From assembly GCA_965228545.1 (NCBI GenBank), contig OZ245822.1:1116001-1180000 (forward strand): a stretch of DNA of 64,000 bases. Direction: 5' to 3'. The DNA comes from HXMU1420-13 sp965228545. Its GTDB lineage: Bacteria > Bacteroidota > Rhodothermia > Balneolales > Balneolaceae. Numbering within the stretch: the first letter of the stretch is position 1; the number at the start of each line of letters is the position of its first letter. Under the pieces are notes generated by a model, which saw only the letters and a list, made by a program, of their open reading frames with translations, ran no database searches and had not been told where the DNA came from. This document shows positions 34,876 to 44,333 of the stretch, piece after piece. The position numbers and the translations under genes were made by a program.

Positions 34876-37800
34876 TCACTCAAAACTACTTTCCACAATC
34901 TCAATTTCCTCCTCACTCAGCCCGTACAACTCGTACACCATTTGATCAATTTCTGCCTCTAACTCACTCGTATCCGCCTGTGGGTTTTCTTTCTTGAGGG
35001 ATAGGATTTCGGTGACTTTGGATGTAATAGCTGTTGCCTGAACATCGTCTGCTTTTGCAATTGGAACCTGACTGAAATACTTCCAAATCAACTGATACCC
35101 ATTTTGGATAGCCGTACAGTATTTTGAAATAAGCCACCAACCCATATTTGAATTTAGAATAGCAAGCAACACTTTATCATCGGTTGGAATAATCCACATA
35201 GAATTATTGCAAAGTGAACCTGTATCATCTAACACAAAACATGGCTTAACTTGCATTACTTGATACATAATTTTTGATTCTTCGAATTTTTTATAGTAGT
35301 CACATGCCCTTAATTCCCACCAATAATCACCTTTATCAGTTCTTTTCTTAGCCTCTTTCTCGAATTTTGAGAGCCATTTGGCAACTTCTGGAAAAGATTG
35401 CTTAAACCAGTTCCAAGCATTTTCCTCTGATGTATTTCCAATGTTTTTTTTAGTAAATCCTTTTTTAAAAAGAATTAAATAACTGTTCACTTTTGCTGAT
35501 GCATACTTTTGTAAATCTCTTCCCTGAAGAAAAGGTACAATGTGCTCATCGTTATTAGAATGAGTGTTTAATAAATCTTCTTTGACATCTTCTGAAATCA
35601 AAAATGCTTTCGTCAATCCAGTCTTGATACCGTACTTTGCTTCCCAATTTAAGTACTCTTCTAGCTTCTTTGATCTTGACTTGATCTTTTTTAGAATTAA
35701 TTGTTCAATAGGATCTGAAATTATCCAAGTCTCATCACTTAATTCTTTCGTGAAGATGGAATAGGATATTTGTTTTGTATAAGCTCCAAAGCTCTCATTG
35801 AAATCAAGAGTATCAACGGCAACAGTTTTAATACTTTCGCTGGGTATTTCTTTTCCCACAATTAATATCAACGGGTAGGTAGTAGCACCTTCAAATACCT
35901 GTAAATCACCAAAATCCACTATTTCATGGAGATTATACTCTAACAAGAATTTTCTTGCTGGCTTTCCGTATCCGGCCTGCATGAATTTATTGGGCATGAT
36001 ATAGGTAAAAATGCCATCTTGTTTTAGAACGGAAAATCCTCTTTCAATAAAAAAAACGTAAATATCAGCAGTTCCACTATAAAGAGAATAGTGATCCTTC
36101 AAAAATGGTTTAAACTCTTTAATCTCTTCATGCCTTATATAAGGCGGATTCCCAATCACTACATCAAAGCCAACAAAATCGCCTTGTTCGTTTAGCACTT
36201 CGGGGAATTCAAAGCGCCATTCAAAGGCGTTTTCAAAAATCTTATTGTTCTTTATTTCTTCAATCTCGGTTTCCAGCTTAGCAATGGCTTGGGTGAGCTT
36301 TTCGGTGGTTTTCTGCCACGCCTTTTTCTCTTTCGCCGTTTGGTCGAACATACTCGTTTGTGTGGTATGCACTACTAACTCGTCGCTTAGCTTTTTCAGC
36401 TTTACCACTTTGGGATCATTGCGCTGAATTTCAGTGCGGAAATCGCTTTTAATATCCTCCATCAAGCGCAGCATTTCGCGCTTTTCGTCTTTGTTGCGGG
36501 CGGTGCGGTAACTTTGTACAGCGGCTCGGTAACTTTCTATGCTCCACTTACTTTTTTTCAACGCATCTTTTAAATCGGCATCCAACGCAAAGCGGCTAAT
36601 CAACGAGTTCCCTGTTTTTATGTTGATGTCGATGTTGGGCAGGGTTTCGAGTTGGCGCATTCCATCAACGCCATTACCCCGGTCAGTTCCCTGAGCGGAG
36701 CCGATGGGAGTTCCCTGAGCGGAGCCGATGGGAGTTCTCTGACTCCCGAGATTTTCATTCGCTCCTGATCCCGGCATTCGCTGCGGGATGACGGGTTCAC
36801 TTGGATGACTGTTTTTATAATAGGCGTGTTTGAGGAGCTCAATCCACAAACGAAGGCGGCAGATTTTTACTGAGTTGGGATTGATATCTACCCCAAACAG
36901 GCAATTTTCGATGAGGGTCTGCTTTTCGTGGAACAGCGTTTCCTGTACGCGTTGGCTTTCTTTGCTTTCGGGATGATATTCGAATAACACATTATCCAAA
37001 TCGGTAACAATCAATTCGTCGTTTTCTATGGTAATTTCATAGGAAGAAAGTCGCTCGCCCTCACGGTCTACAAGAATTTTAAGATCGGCTTTTACCGATA
37101 ACAATTCATTCAGTGCCGATACCAAGAAATGGCCCGATCCTACTGCAGGATCGCATATTTTGAGACTGTTTATGATGGCATTGGCTTCCTGGCGAGCTTT
37201 ATTTCGATCATTATCGTGGATATAGTCGGCCAGATCTTCTTTCAGTTCCGAAAAGTTGGTACACTTCCAGCCCTTCACCTCGTTAAACTTTTGCACCACG
37301 GCGCGACGAATAGTTTCCCTACACATATACATGGTGATGAAGCCGGGCGTAAAGAACGAGCCATCTTTATAGCCGTTTATTTTCTCGAAAATGAGTCCAA
37401 GCACCGAGGCATTGATCAGTGTTTTGTTATCCTCTTGTATATCTTCGCCGCCTTCGCTGCTGAAGTCGTAGGCATCCAAAAAAGCGAATAAATATTCCAG
37501 CGCACTTAATTCTCCGGTACGTTTTTTACCCTGCTCCCCTTTCAACACCGTTCCGCTAATGATGGGAAGCGATCGATTGTCCGCAAGATTGCTGATAAAC
37601 AAGGTATCGTGTTCCAGATCGGTGGGCTCAAACAACGAGCTGTTCAGGTAAGGAACATGGAGAAAGCGTTTCAGTCGCTCCTGATTTCTTTGCTCAACCT
37701 TAACCGCCAGCACTTCAAAAAAGAGGGTGTCCAGCTCGTCATAATCATTGATGAATTTCAGATTCAGAAAAGAAAATTCAGTATTTCCTTTGTGGTAACT

Positions 37801-38814
37801 AATCAGCTGGGCTTCCAATAATTTCAGGAACAAAATGCGATTCACCCAAGTGATGCAAAGCTCTAATCCCACATTAAACAAACGTTCTTCTTTAGTAGCC
37901 CCAAATGATGCGCTGTTGCTTAAACGGCTGAGTTTATCTCTGCTTTCCAGATGATCGATGGTATTTTCGAGCAAAGAACCGGGATTACGTTCTTCCTTTT
38001 TTGGTCGCTGAATTACTTTCTTGCCACCGTCTTTCACTTCTTCCAGCCCAATTAGATGTAGCAGTTCGTAATAAAAGCGTGTATCAAGATAATTTCGATC
38101 GTTGGCAAATGGCAGCTTTAGCAGATGTTCCGGCGAGAAAAACTTGTAGAGGGCGATTAATTTTGCATCGTCTTTTTTGTTGTTGTTGCGCAACGGTTTG
38201 TTGTAGGTGCGGATATCGAACCAAGTATATTCGATAGTATCTTTCACTTCTTCGATAAAAGGCTGCGCAATGTCTTTATAAAAGAATTCGGTGGTGGTGC
38301 CGGAAAGTCGACCTGCTTCAAATTCCTCAAATTGCTTTAGGAGTTTTTTATTCTTCGCAAAAGCTTTTTCGAAGGTGTTGGCATCAAAAACAAACCACTC
38401 GTACATATTTGTGGCTATCAGATGTTTAATTCCAAGGTTTTTGTGGGTGATGCGTTCCCTCAGATAATATAGCAACAACTCCTGAAAGGCTTTGGTGTTG
38501 ATGTTGCTTTTCGAAAGCATCTCCGACTGATTGGTAGGCTTTTTGGCTTCAATAATAACGCCGACGTTACTTTCCGGCTCTTTACCATTATGTATTACCT
38601 GATCGCTGCGCCCTTTGGTATTTATATAATGCTTGCCGCGATAGTAGGTTTCTTCCAAAAAATCGGACACCAGCTTTTTGTGGTGCTCTTCCGACTCATT
38701 TTCGTTTATCCGATCGATTAATTGAATCAGATTTCGCTTAAAGCAATCGATGTCGCTTCGGTTGGGTTTAACCTTTAACCATGCCTTGTTAATCGATTGC
38801 CTTACTTTTTTCAT
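34876..38814 (-). CDS. Type IIG restriction-modification protein (Eco57I-type methylase with fused nuclease)
   Basis: About 1312 residues from the chosen ATG, which has GGGGAAG seven bases upstream; an alternative start 15 codons earlier is less likely. The N-terminal nuclease-like region has RSDQVIH and VIIEAKKP (PD-ExK style, residues about 65-90). The helical region includes VLGLIFEKINGYKDGSFFTP. The gamma-class N6-adenine methylase has motif I CDPAVGSGHFLVSAL (about 553) and catalytic motif IV IGNPPYIRHEEI (about 887). The C-terminal target-recognition part (about 930-1290) ends EIDQMVYELYGLSEEEIEIVE, a common ending in this family. Residues about 669-719 are an in-frame insertion made of repeats. 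The TRD-coding third is visibly more AT-rich than the rest. Confidence 0.9.
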   Translation of the reverse strand: MKKVRQSINKAWLKVKPNRSDIDCFKRNLIQLIDRINENESEEHHKKLVSDFLEETYYRGKHYINTKGRSDQVIHNGKEPESNVGVIIEAKKPTNQSEMLSKSNINTKAFQELLLYYLRERITHKNLGIKHLIATNMYEWFVFDANTFEKAFAKNKKLLKQFEEFEAGRLSGTTTEFFYKDIAQPFIEEVKDTIEYTWFDIRTYNKPLRNNNKKDDAKLIALYKFFSPEHLLKLPFANDRNYLDTRFYYELLHLIGLEEVKDGGKKVIQRPKKEERNPGSLLENTIDHLESRDKLSRLSNSASFGATKEERLFNVGLELCITWVNRILFLKLLEAQLISYHKGNTEFSFLNLKFINDYDELDTLFFEVLAVKVEQRNQERLKRFLHVPYLNSSLFEPTDLEHDTLFISNLADNRSLPIISGTVLKGEQGKKRTGELSALEYLFAFLDAYDFSSEGGEDIQEDNKTLINASVLGLIFEKINGYKDGSFFTPGFITMYMCRETIRRAVVQKFNEVKGWKCTNFSELKEDLADYIHDNDRNKARQEANAIINSLKICDPAVGSGHFLVSALNELLSVKADLKILVDREGERLSSYEITIENDELIVTDLDNVLFEYHPESKESQRVQETLFHEKQTLIENCLFGVDINPNSVKICRLRLWIELLKHAYYKNSHPSEPVIPQRMPGSGANENLGSQRTPIGSAQGTPIGSAQGTDRGNGVDGMRQLETLPNIDINIKTGNSLISRFALDADLKDALKKSKWSIESYRAAVQSYRTARNKDEKREMLRLMEDIKSDFRTEIQRNDPKVVKLKKLSDELVVHTTQTSMFDQTAKEKKAWQKTTEKLTQAIAKLETEIEEIKNNKIFENAFEWRFEFPEVLNEQGDFVGFDVVIGNPPYIRHEEIKEFKPFLKDHYSLYSGTADIYVFFIERGFSVLKQDGIFTYIMPNKFMQAGYGKPARKFLLEYNLHEIVDFGDLQVFEGATTYPLILIVGKEIPSESIKTVAVDTLDFNESFGAYTKQISYSIFTKELSDETWIISDPIEQLILKKIKSRSKKLEEYLNWEAKYGIKTGLTKAFLISEDVKEDLLNTHSNNDEHIVPFLQGRDLQKYASAKVNSYLILFKKGFTKKNIGNTSEENAWNWFKQSFPEVAKWLSKFEKEAKKRTDKGDYWWELRACDYYKKFEESKIMYQVMQVKPCFVLDDTGSLCNNSMWIIPTDDKVLLAILNSNMGWWLISKYCTAIQNGYQLIWKYFSQVPIAKADDVQATAITSKVTEILSLKKENPQADTSELEAEIDQMVYELYGLSEEEIEIVESSFE
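36685..36789 (-). repeat. Palindromic repeat relics inserted in frame in the restriction gene
   Basis: Two exact tandem 24-bp units (36685-36708, 36709-36732) and a third partial unit encode GTPIGSAQ repeats. Next to them a hairpin, ATCCCG (36768-36773) with CGGGAT (36784-36789), encodes part of VIPQRMPGS. Both lie in a roughly 50-residue segment between YYKNS and LETLPNIDINIK, blocks that I expect to be nearly adjacent in relatives. All units keep the reading frame. Confidence 0.7.
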
Positions 38815-39015
38815 TCTTCCCCGTTTCTTGGTGTTGTGGAACGCAAGCAAGGCTAACAAAATCAGGAATTAAGTACAACAGAATTTAAGAGCCTTTTAAG
38901 AGATTTCATCAGCTATGCCATCGTTCGACAGATGGATAACTTGTGCGGACTGCCTCATGCTTCCTCGAGAATTCCGTCACTCAGAGTGATAACGATGAGT
39001 CTGCCTAGTTGGGCT

Positions 39016-39855
39016 TTAACTTAAACTTAGATTATTGGCCGAATTCCTAACCACCAAATGCTTCTCCAAAAACACATTCTGAATTTCTGTTTTCAAAAAC
39101 TCTACGATGTTTGAATTCCCGGCAATAATGCGTTTACCAAATAGCCAGGCGTCGCCACCTTTCCAATCGCAGACTACACCTCCAGCCTCTTGAATGATTA
39201 ACGCGCCGGCGGCTACATCCCATGGTGAAAGTCCGTACTCGTAAAATCCTTCTACTCGTCCGGCAGCCACACAACACAAATCGTAGGAAGCGGCGCCGGC
39301 ACGACGAATGCCATGTGTTTTTTGCATCAGGTTTTTAAGAACCACCAGATAAGGATCTACCAGATCGAAATGAGAATACGGGAAGCCGGTAGCAATTAAA
39401 CTTTTTGCAGGATCAATGACAGGAGAAATGGAAAGCTTTTCATCATTCAGCCATGCTCCTTCCCCATCCATAGCACTGAATAACTCATTGTGGGCAACTT
39501 CCAGCACAACCGCTACTTTGGGTGTACCATTTATCCAAAGGGCAATACTAACGCAAAACGGAGCAAAACCATGAGCAAAATTTGTGGTTCCGTCGATAGG
39601 ATCAATAATCCATATTCTACCTTGTGGTAGCTTAGAATAATCATTCGACTCTTCTGCTAAGAACTGATCGTTAGGAAAAACGTGTTTTATGATTTCGATT
39701 ATTTTCTTTTCTGAAGCAAGATCAGCATCGGTAAGCAGGTCGTTTTTGCCTTTCAATTCTATGCCAAAGCTCTGATTAGCTCGGAAGGTTCGAATAATAC
39801 TTGCAGCTTCGTTTGCGGCTTTTCTCGCTATTTCTAACTCTTGATTAAACTTCAA
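39016..39855 (-). CDS. suhB: Inositol monophosphatase family protein
   Basis: A 279-residue metal-dependent phosphatase. Motif A is IIDPIDGTTNFAHGF (about residues 83-97) preceded by the EES of metal site 1, and motif B is GLSPWDVAAGALIIQEAGG near 214-232. The length is usual. It hydrolyses inositol-1-phosphate or a similar sugar phosphate; some homologues (SuhB) also act with rRNA transcription antitermination, which cannot be judged here. Monocistronic, divergent from rpiB with a 197-base gap. The gene symbol is the family default. Confidence 0.9.
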   Translation of the reverse strand: MKFNQELEIARKAANEAASIIRTFRANQSFGIELKGKNDLLTDADLASEKKIIEIIKHVFPNDQFLAEESNDYSKLPQGRIWIIDPIDGTTNFAHGFAPFCVSIALWINGTPKVAVVLEVAHNELFSAMDGEGAWLNDEKLSISPVIDPAKSLIATGFPYSHFDLVDPYLVVLKNLMQKTHGIRRAGAASYDLCCVAAGRVEGFYEYGLSPWDVAAGALIIQEAGGVVCDWKGGDAWLFGKRIIAGNSNIVEFLKTEIQNVFLEKHLVVRNSANNLSLS

Positions 39856-40052
39856 AATGAATAGTTAACAATGAAAGTTTTTAGTCTGATTCAAGTTAGT
39901 GTACATCCTATGTATTTTAAACCTTTAATTTCGAAAATCGAATTCAACCACATAGTGGATAAATGAACTGTTTTGTGGATAGGTATTGTTTTAAAAGAGG
40001 GATATTTTGAAGATATTTGACCGAACTCATCACTCATATAAAAAAATAATTG

Positions 40053-40511
40053 ATGATCATCCCTATTGCGAGCGATCACGCAGGTTTTAAAGCCAAGTCC
40101 ATCACCAAAAAAATACTCGAAAAACTAGGCCATACTCCCGTCGATTTCGGCACTCACACCGACGATTCGGTTGATTATCCCGATTTTGCTGTAGAAGTAT
40201 CTGAGCGTGTAAACTCTGGAGAGCATGAAATCGGTATTTTACTATGTGGTAGCGGCCAAGGTGTGTGCATGACTGCAAACAAATATCCCAAAGTTCGGGC
40301 TGCATTGGTGTACAGCAAAGAAGTGGCAGCAATGACTAAGTTGCATAATAACGCGAATATCATCTGTCTTCCAGGACGTGAACTGGAAGATCGTTCCGAA
40401 GAATTAGAAGCCATCATTAAGGCATGGATAGGCACCGAATTTGAAGGTGGCAGACACACTCGCCGAATCGAAAAAATTGAATCTTTGACTACAAATTCAT
40501 CAGAAGAATGA
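40053..40511 (+). CDS. rpiB: Ribose-5-phosphate isomerase B
   Basis: A 152-residue RpiB/LacAB-family isomerase: IPIASDHAGFKAKS near the N-terminus has the substrate Asp-His pair, GILLCGSGQGVCMTANK carries the catalytic Cys and phosphate loop, and LHNNANIICLPGREL is the conserved core strand. It interconverts ribose-5-phosphate and ribulose-5-phosphate in the cytoplasm. A TTG directly precedes the chosen ATG. The stop overlaps the glyA start by 4 bases (ATGA), so both are co-translated. Confidence 0.95.
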   Translation: MIIPIASDHAGFKAKSITKKILEKLGHTPVDFGTHTDDSVDYPDFAVEVSERVNSGEHEIGILLCGSGQGVCMTANKYPKVRAALVYSKEVAAMTKLHNNANIICLPGRELEDRSEELEAIIKAWIGTEFEGGRHTRRIEKIESLTTNSSEE

Positions 40512-41806
40512 AATCTATACAAGAACAAGATCCTAAAGTTTTTGAACTCCTTGAAAAAGAAACGAAGCGCCAAAACTTTGGGCTTGAATTAATCGCTTCT
40601 GAAAATTTCGTAAGTCGTGCGGTTATGCAGGCTAATGGCAGCAATCTTACCAATAAATACGCCGAAGGGTATCCGGGTAAACGATATTATGGCGGATGTG
40701 AGTTTGCTGATGTTATTGAAGATATCGCTCGCGATCGAGCCAAAGAGTTATTTAGCGCTGATTGGGTGAATGTTCAACCACACTCGGGTGCTACTGCAAA
40801 CGCAGCGGTGTATCTGGCGCTGATGAAGCCGGGTGAAACACTGCTTGGCTTTGACCTTTCACATGGCGGACACTTAACCCACGGCTCGCCGGTGAACTTT
40901 TCGGGTATATTCTTTAAGCCGGAGTTTTACGGTGTAGATAAAGATACCGGAATGTTGGATTATGATAAAATCCGCGACAAAGCTAAGGCTGTTAATCCAA
41001 AAATGATTTCGATTGGAGCGTCTGCCTATTCACGTGATTATGATTATGAAGCATTTCGCAGTATAGCAGACGAAGTGGGTGCGCTGTTGTGGATGGATAT
41101 GGCGCATACTGCCGGATTGATTGCAACGGGCAACCTTAAAAATCCACTACCACACGCTCATGTAGTTACTACCACAACTCATAAAACGCTTCGAGGGCCA
41201 AGAGGTGGGATGATTTTGGTGGGCAAAGATGGTGAGAATACACTTGGCGTAGTGGCTCCTAAATCAGGCCGAACAAAAAACTGGAGCGAAGTGCTCGACA
41301 GTGCTGTTTTCCCGGGCACCCAAGGTGGTCCGCTTATGCATGTGATTGCGGCAAAAGCGGTAGCCTATGGCGAAGCACTACAACCCGATTTTAAAGCGTA
41401 TCAAACTCAAGTTCAGAAAAATGCGAAAGCGCTGGCCAATAAATTTATGGAGCTGGGCTATAATATTGTAAGTGGCGGAACAGATAATCACCTGATCTTA
41501 ATTGATTTAAGAAACAAAGGCGTTACAGGAAAAACTGCCGAAGAAGCTCTGGAGAACTCAGCCATAACGGTAAACAAAAACATGGTTCCTTTCGATACGG
41601 AAAGCCCTTTCGTAACCTCAGGTATTCGCATTGGTACGCCGGCCATGACTACTCGTGGACTTGGTGAGGCTGAATTTGAGTACATTGCTCAGCTGATTGA
41701 TAAAGTTATTCAAAAACCGGGCGATGAAGCGGTTCACAAAAAAGTTACGAACGAAGTAGAAGCTTTATGCGAACGCTATCCACTCTATGATTTCGTAACC
41801 GCCTGA
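40508..41806 (+). CDS. glyA: Serine hydroxymethyltransferase
   Basis: A 432-residue PLP enzyme. SENFVSRAVMQANGSNLTNKYAEGYPGKRYYGG is the hallmark N-terminal block (cited in part), and TTTTHKTLRGPRGGM holds the PLP lysine, Lys226. It interconverts serine and glycine and feeds one-carbon units to folate metabolism; folC and a pabC-like gene lie 16 kb away. It overlaps rpiB upstream and is one base from tatC downstream, giving a probable rpiB-glyA-tatC operon. Confidence 0.97.
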   Translation: MKSIQEQDPKVFELLEKETKRQNFGLELIASENFVSRAVMQANGSNLTNKYAEGYPGKRYYGGCEFADVIEDIARDRAKELFSADWVNVQPHSGATANAAVYLALMKPGETLLGFDLSHGGHLTHGSPVNFSGIFFKPEFYGVDKDTGMLDYDKIRDKAKAVNPKMISIGASAYSRDYDYEAFRSIADEVGALLWMDMAHTAGLIATGNLKNPLPHAHVVTTTTHKTLRGPRGGMILVGKDGENTLGVVAPKSGRTKNWSEVLDSAVFPGTQGGPLMHVIAAKAVAYGEALQPDFKAYQTQVQKNAKALANKFMELGYNIVSGGTDNHLILIDLRNKGVTGKTAEEALENSAITVNKNMVPFDTESPFVTSGIRIGTPAMTTRGLGEAEFEYIAQLIDKVIQKPGDEAVHKKVTNEVEALCERYPLYDFVTA

Positions 41807-41807
41807 G

Positions 41808-42686
41808 ATGTCTTTAACCGATAAACAACGCACGGTAATGGGTGCAGAACCACCTAAAGCTGTTAAACCACCCGATCGAACCGATCAGATGTCGTTTCTT
41901 GAACATCTTGAAGAACTACGATGGAGAATCATCAAAGGGTTTATCGGTATTATTGTTGGAGTAATTGTAGCCTCAATTTTTTCTGATTTTGTGATAGATA
42001 CAGTTTTGCTGGGCCCTACCAAAGCAGACTTTTTTATGTACGATCTCATAAAAGTGGATGCCATTGACCTTACCTTACAAAGCCGAAAACTTCCCGGACA
42101 ATTTTTTACTTATTGGGGAATGTTATTTGTGACAGGCTTTTTGATTGGCTCGCCAATATTTATCTACCAATTGTGGGCGTTTATTGAACCGGCGTTAGAG
42201 GCCAAAGAAAAATGGAAAACGGTGGTAAGTGCATTACTCATCACTTTCTGTTTTTTAGTGGGTGTCGCTTTCGGATATCTTATACTATTGCCTTTTGCAC
42301 TTCAGTTCTTTGCTTCATTCAGTATTTCTGATTCGGGCATTGTTCGAAACGACTTCGATATAAACGCTTACTTTAGTTCGTTGGCTACCTGGGTAGTATC
42401 TTGTGGTGTTATTTTCCAGATACCAATTGTGAGTTATGCCCTATCTAAAATTGGCATATTAACGCCGGCTTTTCTACGCACCTATCGTAGGCATGCACTG
42501 GTTGGCTGCTTGATTATGGCAGCATTGTTAACACCTCCCGATCCTGTTTCGCAAATTCTTATAGCCATGCCTCTTGCTGTGCTGTATGAGTTTTCGATTT
42601 GGGTGAGTGCCGTTGCTGTTAAACGCCGGGCAAAAGAACTCGAAAGAGCAATAACCGGCACTGAATCCGGCGAAACTAGTAGTTAA
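41808..42686 (+). CDS. tatC: Sec-independent protein translocase TatC
   Basis: A 292-residue membrane protein with six hydrophobic helices. Conserved features include MSFLEHLEELRWRIIKG at residues 25-41 (twin-arginine recognition region) and the glutamate-containing WAFIEPALEAKEKW loop, then PIVSYALSKIGILTP. The extended polar loop after helix 1 (about 65-100) is larger than in E. coli TatC, which is common in Bacteroidota. TatA/TatB genes are not in the window. Confidence 0.95.
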   Translation: MSLTDKQRTVMGAEPPKAVKPPDRTDQMSFLEHLEELRWRIIKGFIGIIVGVIVASIFSDFVIDTVLLGPTKADFFMYDLIKVDAIDLTLQSRKLPGQFFTYWGMLFVTGFLIGSPIFIYQLWAFIEPALEAKEKWKTVVSALLITFCFLVGVAFGYLILLPFALQFFASFSISDSGIVRNDFDINAYFSSLATWVVSCGVIFQIPIVSYALSKIGILTPAFLRTYRRHALVGCLIMAALLTPPDPVSQILIAMPLAVLYEFSIWVSAVAVKRRAKELERAITGTESGETSS

Positions 42687-42713
42687 ACTTCGGTATTTGA
42701 ATGAACAGTGTAT

Positions 42714-42721
42714 TATCTTTG
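42714..42721 (+). promoter_or_regulatory. Possible Bacteroidota-type -7 promoter element for the FKBP-like gene
   Basis: TATCTTTG fits the TAnnTTTG consensus known for Bacteroidota primary sigma factor. A TTTG lies at 42696-42699, 14 bases upstream, somewhat closer than the usual -33 spacing. The gene starts at 42790. Confidence 0.3.
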
Positions 42722-42789
42722 TGCACTGAAAAATAAAATACCCCAAAAGCGGTTTACTACACGAACTAAGATTATTCGAAATTAATTAC

Positions 42790-43266
42790 ATGCAACCATC
42801 CAGAATTCTATCAGCTTTATTTCTTGCCCTATTTTCAATCAGTCTTCTCAGCAGTTGTAATGAGGATAACGATATCTTTAGAGTTGATTATTCTTTAGCT
42901 GAGGAGTTTCTGTTCGACACAGCCGGCGCCGAACGTACTGTTACTGATTCTGGTGTAATCCTTTACCAAATCGAAGATGGATCCGGAGACTTACAAGTAG
43001 TTTCAAGAGACAATATCTTGCTTTACTATACCATTCGATTCAAGCCTACAAACACAATTATCGAAAGCTCTTACGGGAACAACAACACTTTTCCATTACA
43101 GTTCAATGGTATTGCCAACGCTACTACTACAAAAGGTGAGGGATTTGTTGAAGCAATTATTGGTATGAGAGAAGGCGAAAAGAGAGTAGCAGTTATTCCC
43201 CCTACTCGAAGTGTATATTCGGATACTGTAATTGTAGATTTAGAATTAGATTCTATTTTATTTTAA
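42790..43266 (+). CDS. FKBP-type peptidyl-prolyl isomerase-like lipoprotein
   Basis: A 158-residue protein with a lipoprotein signal (SISLLSSC, lipidated Cys23). The C-terminal half shows an FKBP core: DNILLYYTIRF, TNTIIESSYGN, FVEAIIGMREGEKRVAVIPPTRSVYSD, and the closing VIVDLELDSIL strand. Some aromatic residues of the usual active-site pocket are absent, so isomerase activity may be weak, a common state in Bacteroidota FKBP lipoproteins. Its stop codon overlaps that of the convergent alr gene. Confidence 0.75.
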   Translation: MQPSRILSALFLALFSISLLSSCNEDNDIFRVDYSLAEEFLFDTAGAERTVTDSGVILYQIEDGSGDLQVVSRDNILLYYTIRFKPTNTIIESSYGNNNTFPLQFNGIANATTTKGEGFVEAIIGMREGEKRVAVIPPTRSVYSDTVIVDLELDSILF

Positions 43267-44333
43267 TCCAGAAACACTCGTTTTATCGATGGGTTTAGTC
43301 GGGTTGTAATTTCATAGGAAATAGTTTTTGCTTTTTGAGCCCATTCACTAGCCGCCATGGCATCGCCACCTAACAAAGTAATTTCTGTACCATATTGGTG
43401 TTTCTTATTTCTCAGAAATACCATTGTGTAATCCATACTTACTGTTCCGGCTTGTTCAAATCGCTCTCCATCAATTGCGTATTCGATGGAACTGCTTAGA
43501 AGCCGAGGAATACCGGCGGCATACCCTGTTGGCACAGCAGCTATGTACCCATCAGAAGGAGCTTGCCATCGCCAGCCATAACTTACCGATTCTCCCTTTT
43601 TAATGGGTTTTACTTGCATCAGAAACGACTTCCATTCGATAGCTGGTTGTAAATCTTCAATCGCTTTATTCCCAGCCGCATATCCATAGAGCGAAACGCC
43701 GGGGCGCACTGCGTCAAATTGAAGATCAAGTTCTTGATAGTGAAAAATTGCGCCGGTGTTTGCGGTATGTGTAAGTAAAGCTGAATCGAATGCAGCCCGA
43801 AGTTCTCTAAATTTGTTTAATTGCAATGAAACTTCCGGATTTCCCGGATCGTCTGATTTTGCAAAATGAGTGTAAATCCCTGTACATTTAAGCTCCGGAT
43901 GCTTCTGCATGCATTCAACCACTTTTGATACTTCTTCTGGTAAAACCCCCAACCTTCGCATACCGGTATCAAGGTTTATATGATACTCGGTACCGGCTTT
44001 CAAAATATCAAAAGCCGAAATATCGGTAAGTGTAGCTGTTAAATTGAAATCTCGAAATAATGCACTGCTCTCGTAGGTTGGACTCTCGAAAATCAGAATT
44101 GGTTGCTCTACTCCAGCCTTCCTTAAACTCACACCTTCATCTACCCGAGCCACACAAAACCAATCACTATTTGGTTCTAATCTCTTTGCAGTTTGGATCA
44201 AATCATGCCCATAAGCATTGTCTTTTACTACGGCCATAAATTGCACTTTACTATTCAATCGTTGCTTTATGGCACGTACATTATTCAGCAATTTGGCAGT
44301 GTGTACGTACACTGTAGAGTTCAATTGAACCAC
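43263..44333 (-). CDS. alr: Alanine racemase
   Basis: A 356-residue PLP enzyme. VVKDNAYGHD holds the PLP lysine (Lys37); GTEYHINLDTGMRRLGV is the conserved second strand; SVSYGWRWQAPSDGYIAAVPTGYAAGIPR contains the catalytic Tyr region; and GTVSMDYTMVFL follows. Makes D-alanine for peptidoglycan. It starts inside the 3' end of the FAD oxidoreductase gene (13-base overlap, same strand) and converges with the FKBP gene, stops interleaved. Confidence 0.95.
   Translation of the reverse strand: MVQLNSTVYVHTAKLLNNVRAIKQRLNSKVQFMAVVKDNAYGHDLIQTAKRLEPNSDWFCVARVDEGVSLRKAGVEQPILIFESPTYESSALFRDFNLTATLTDISAFDILKAGTEYHINLDTGMRRLGVLPEEVSKVVECMQKHPELKCTGIYTHFAKSDDPGNPEVSLQLNKFRELRAAFDSALLTHTANTGAIFHYQELDLQFDAVRPGVSLYGYAAGNKAIEDLQPAIEWKSFLMQVKPIKKGESVSYGWRWQAPSDGYIAAVPTGYAAGIPRLLSSSIEYAIDGERFEQAGTVSMDYTMVFLRNKKHQYGTEITLLGGDAMAASEWAQKAKTISYEITTRLNPSIKRVFLD

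Noticed and set aside
40175..40573. 132-codon minus-strand frame across rpiB and glyA
   Set aside because: Both overlapping plus-strand genes are unmistakable; the antisense peptide has no recognisable features.
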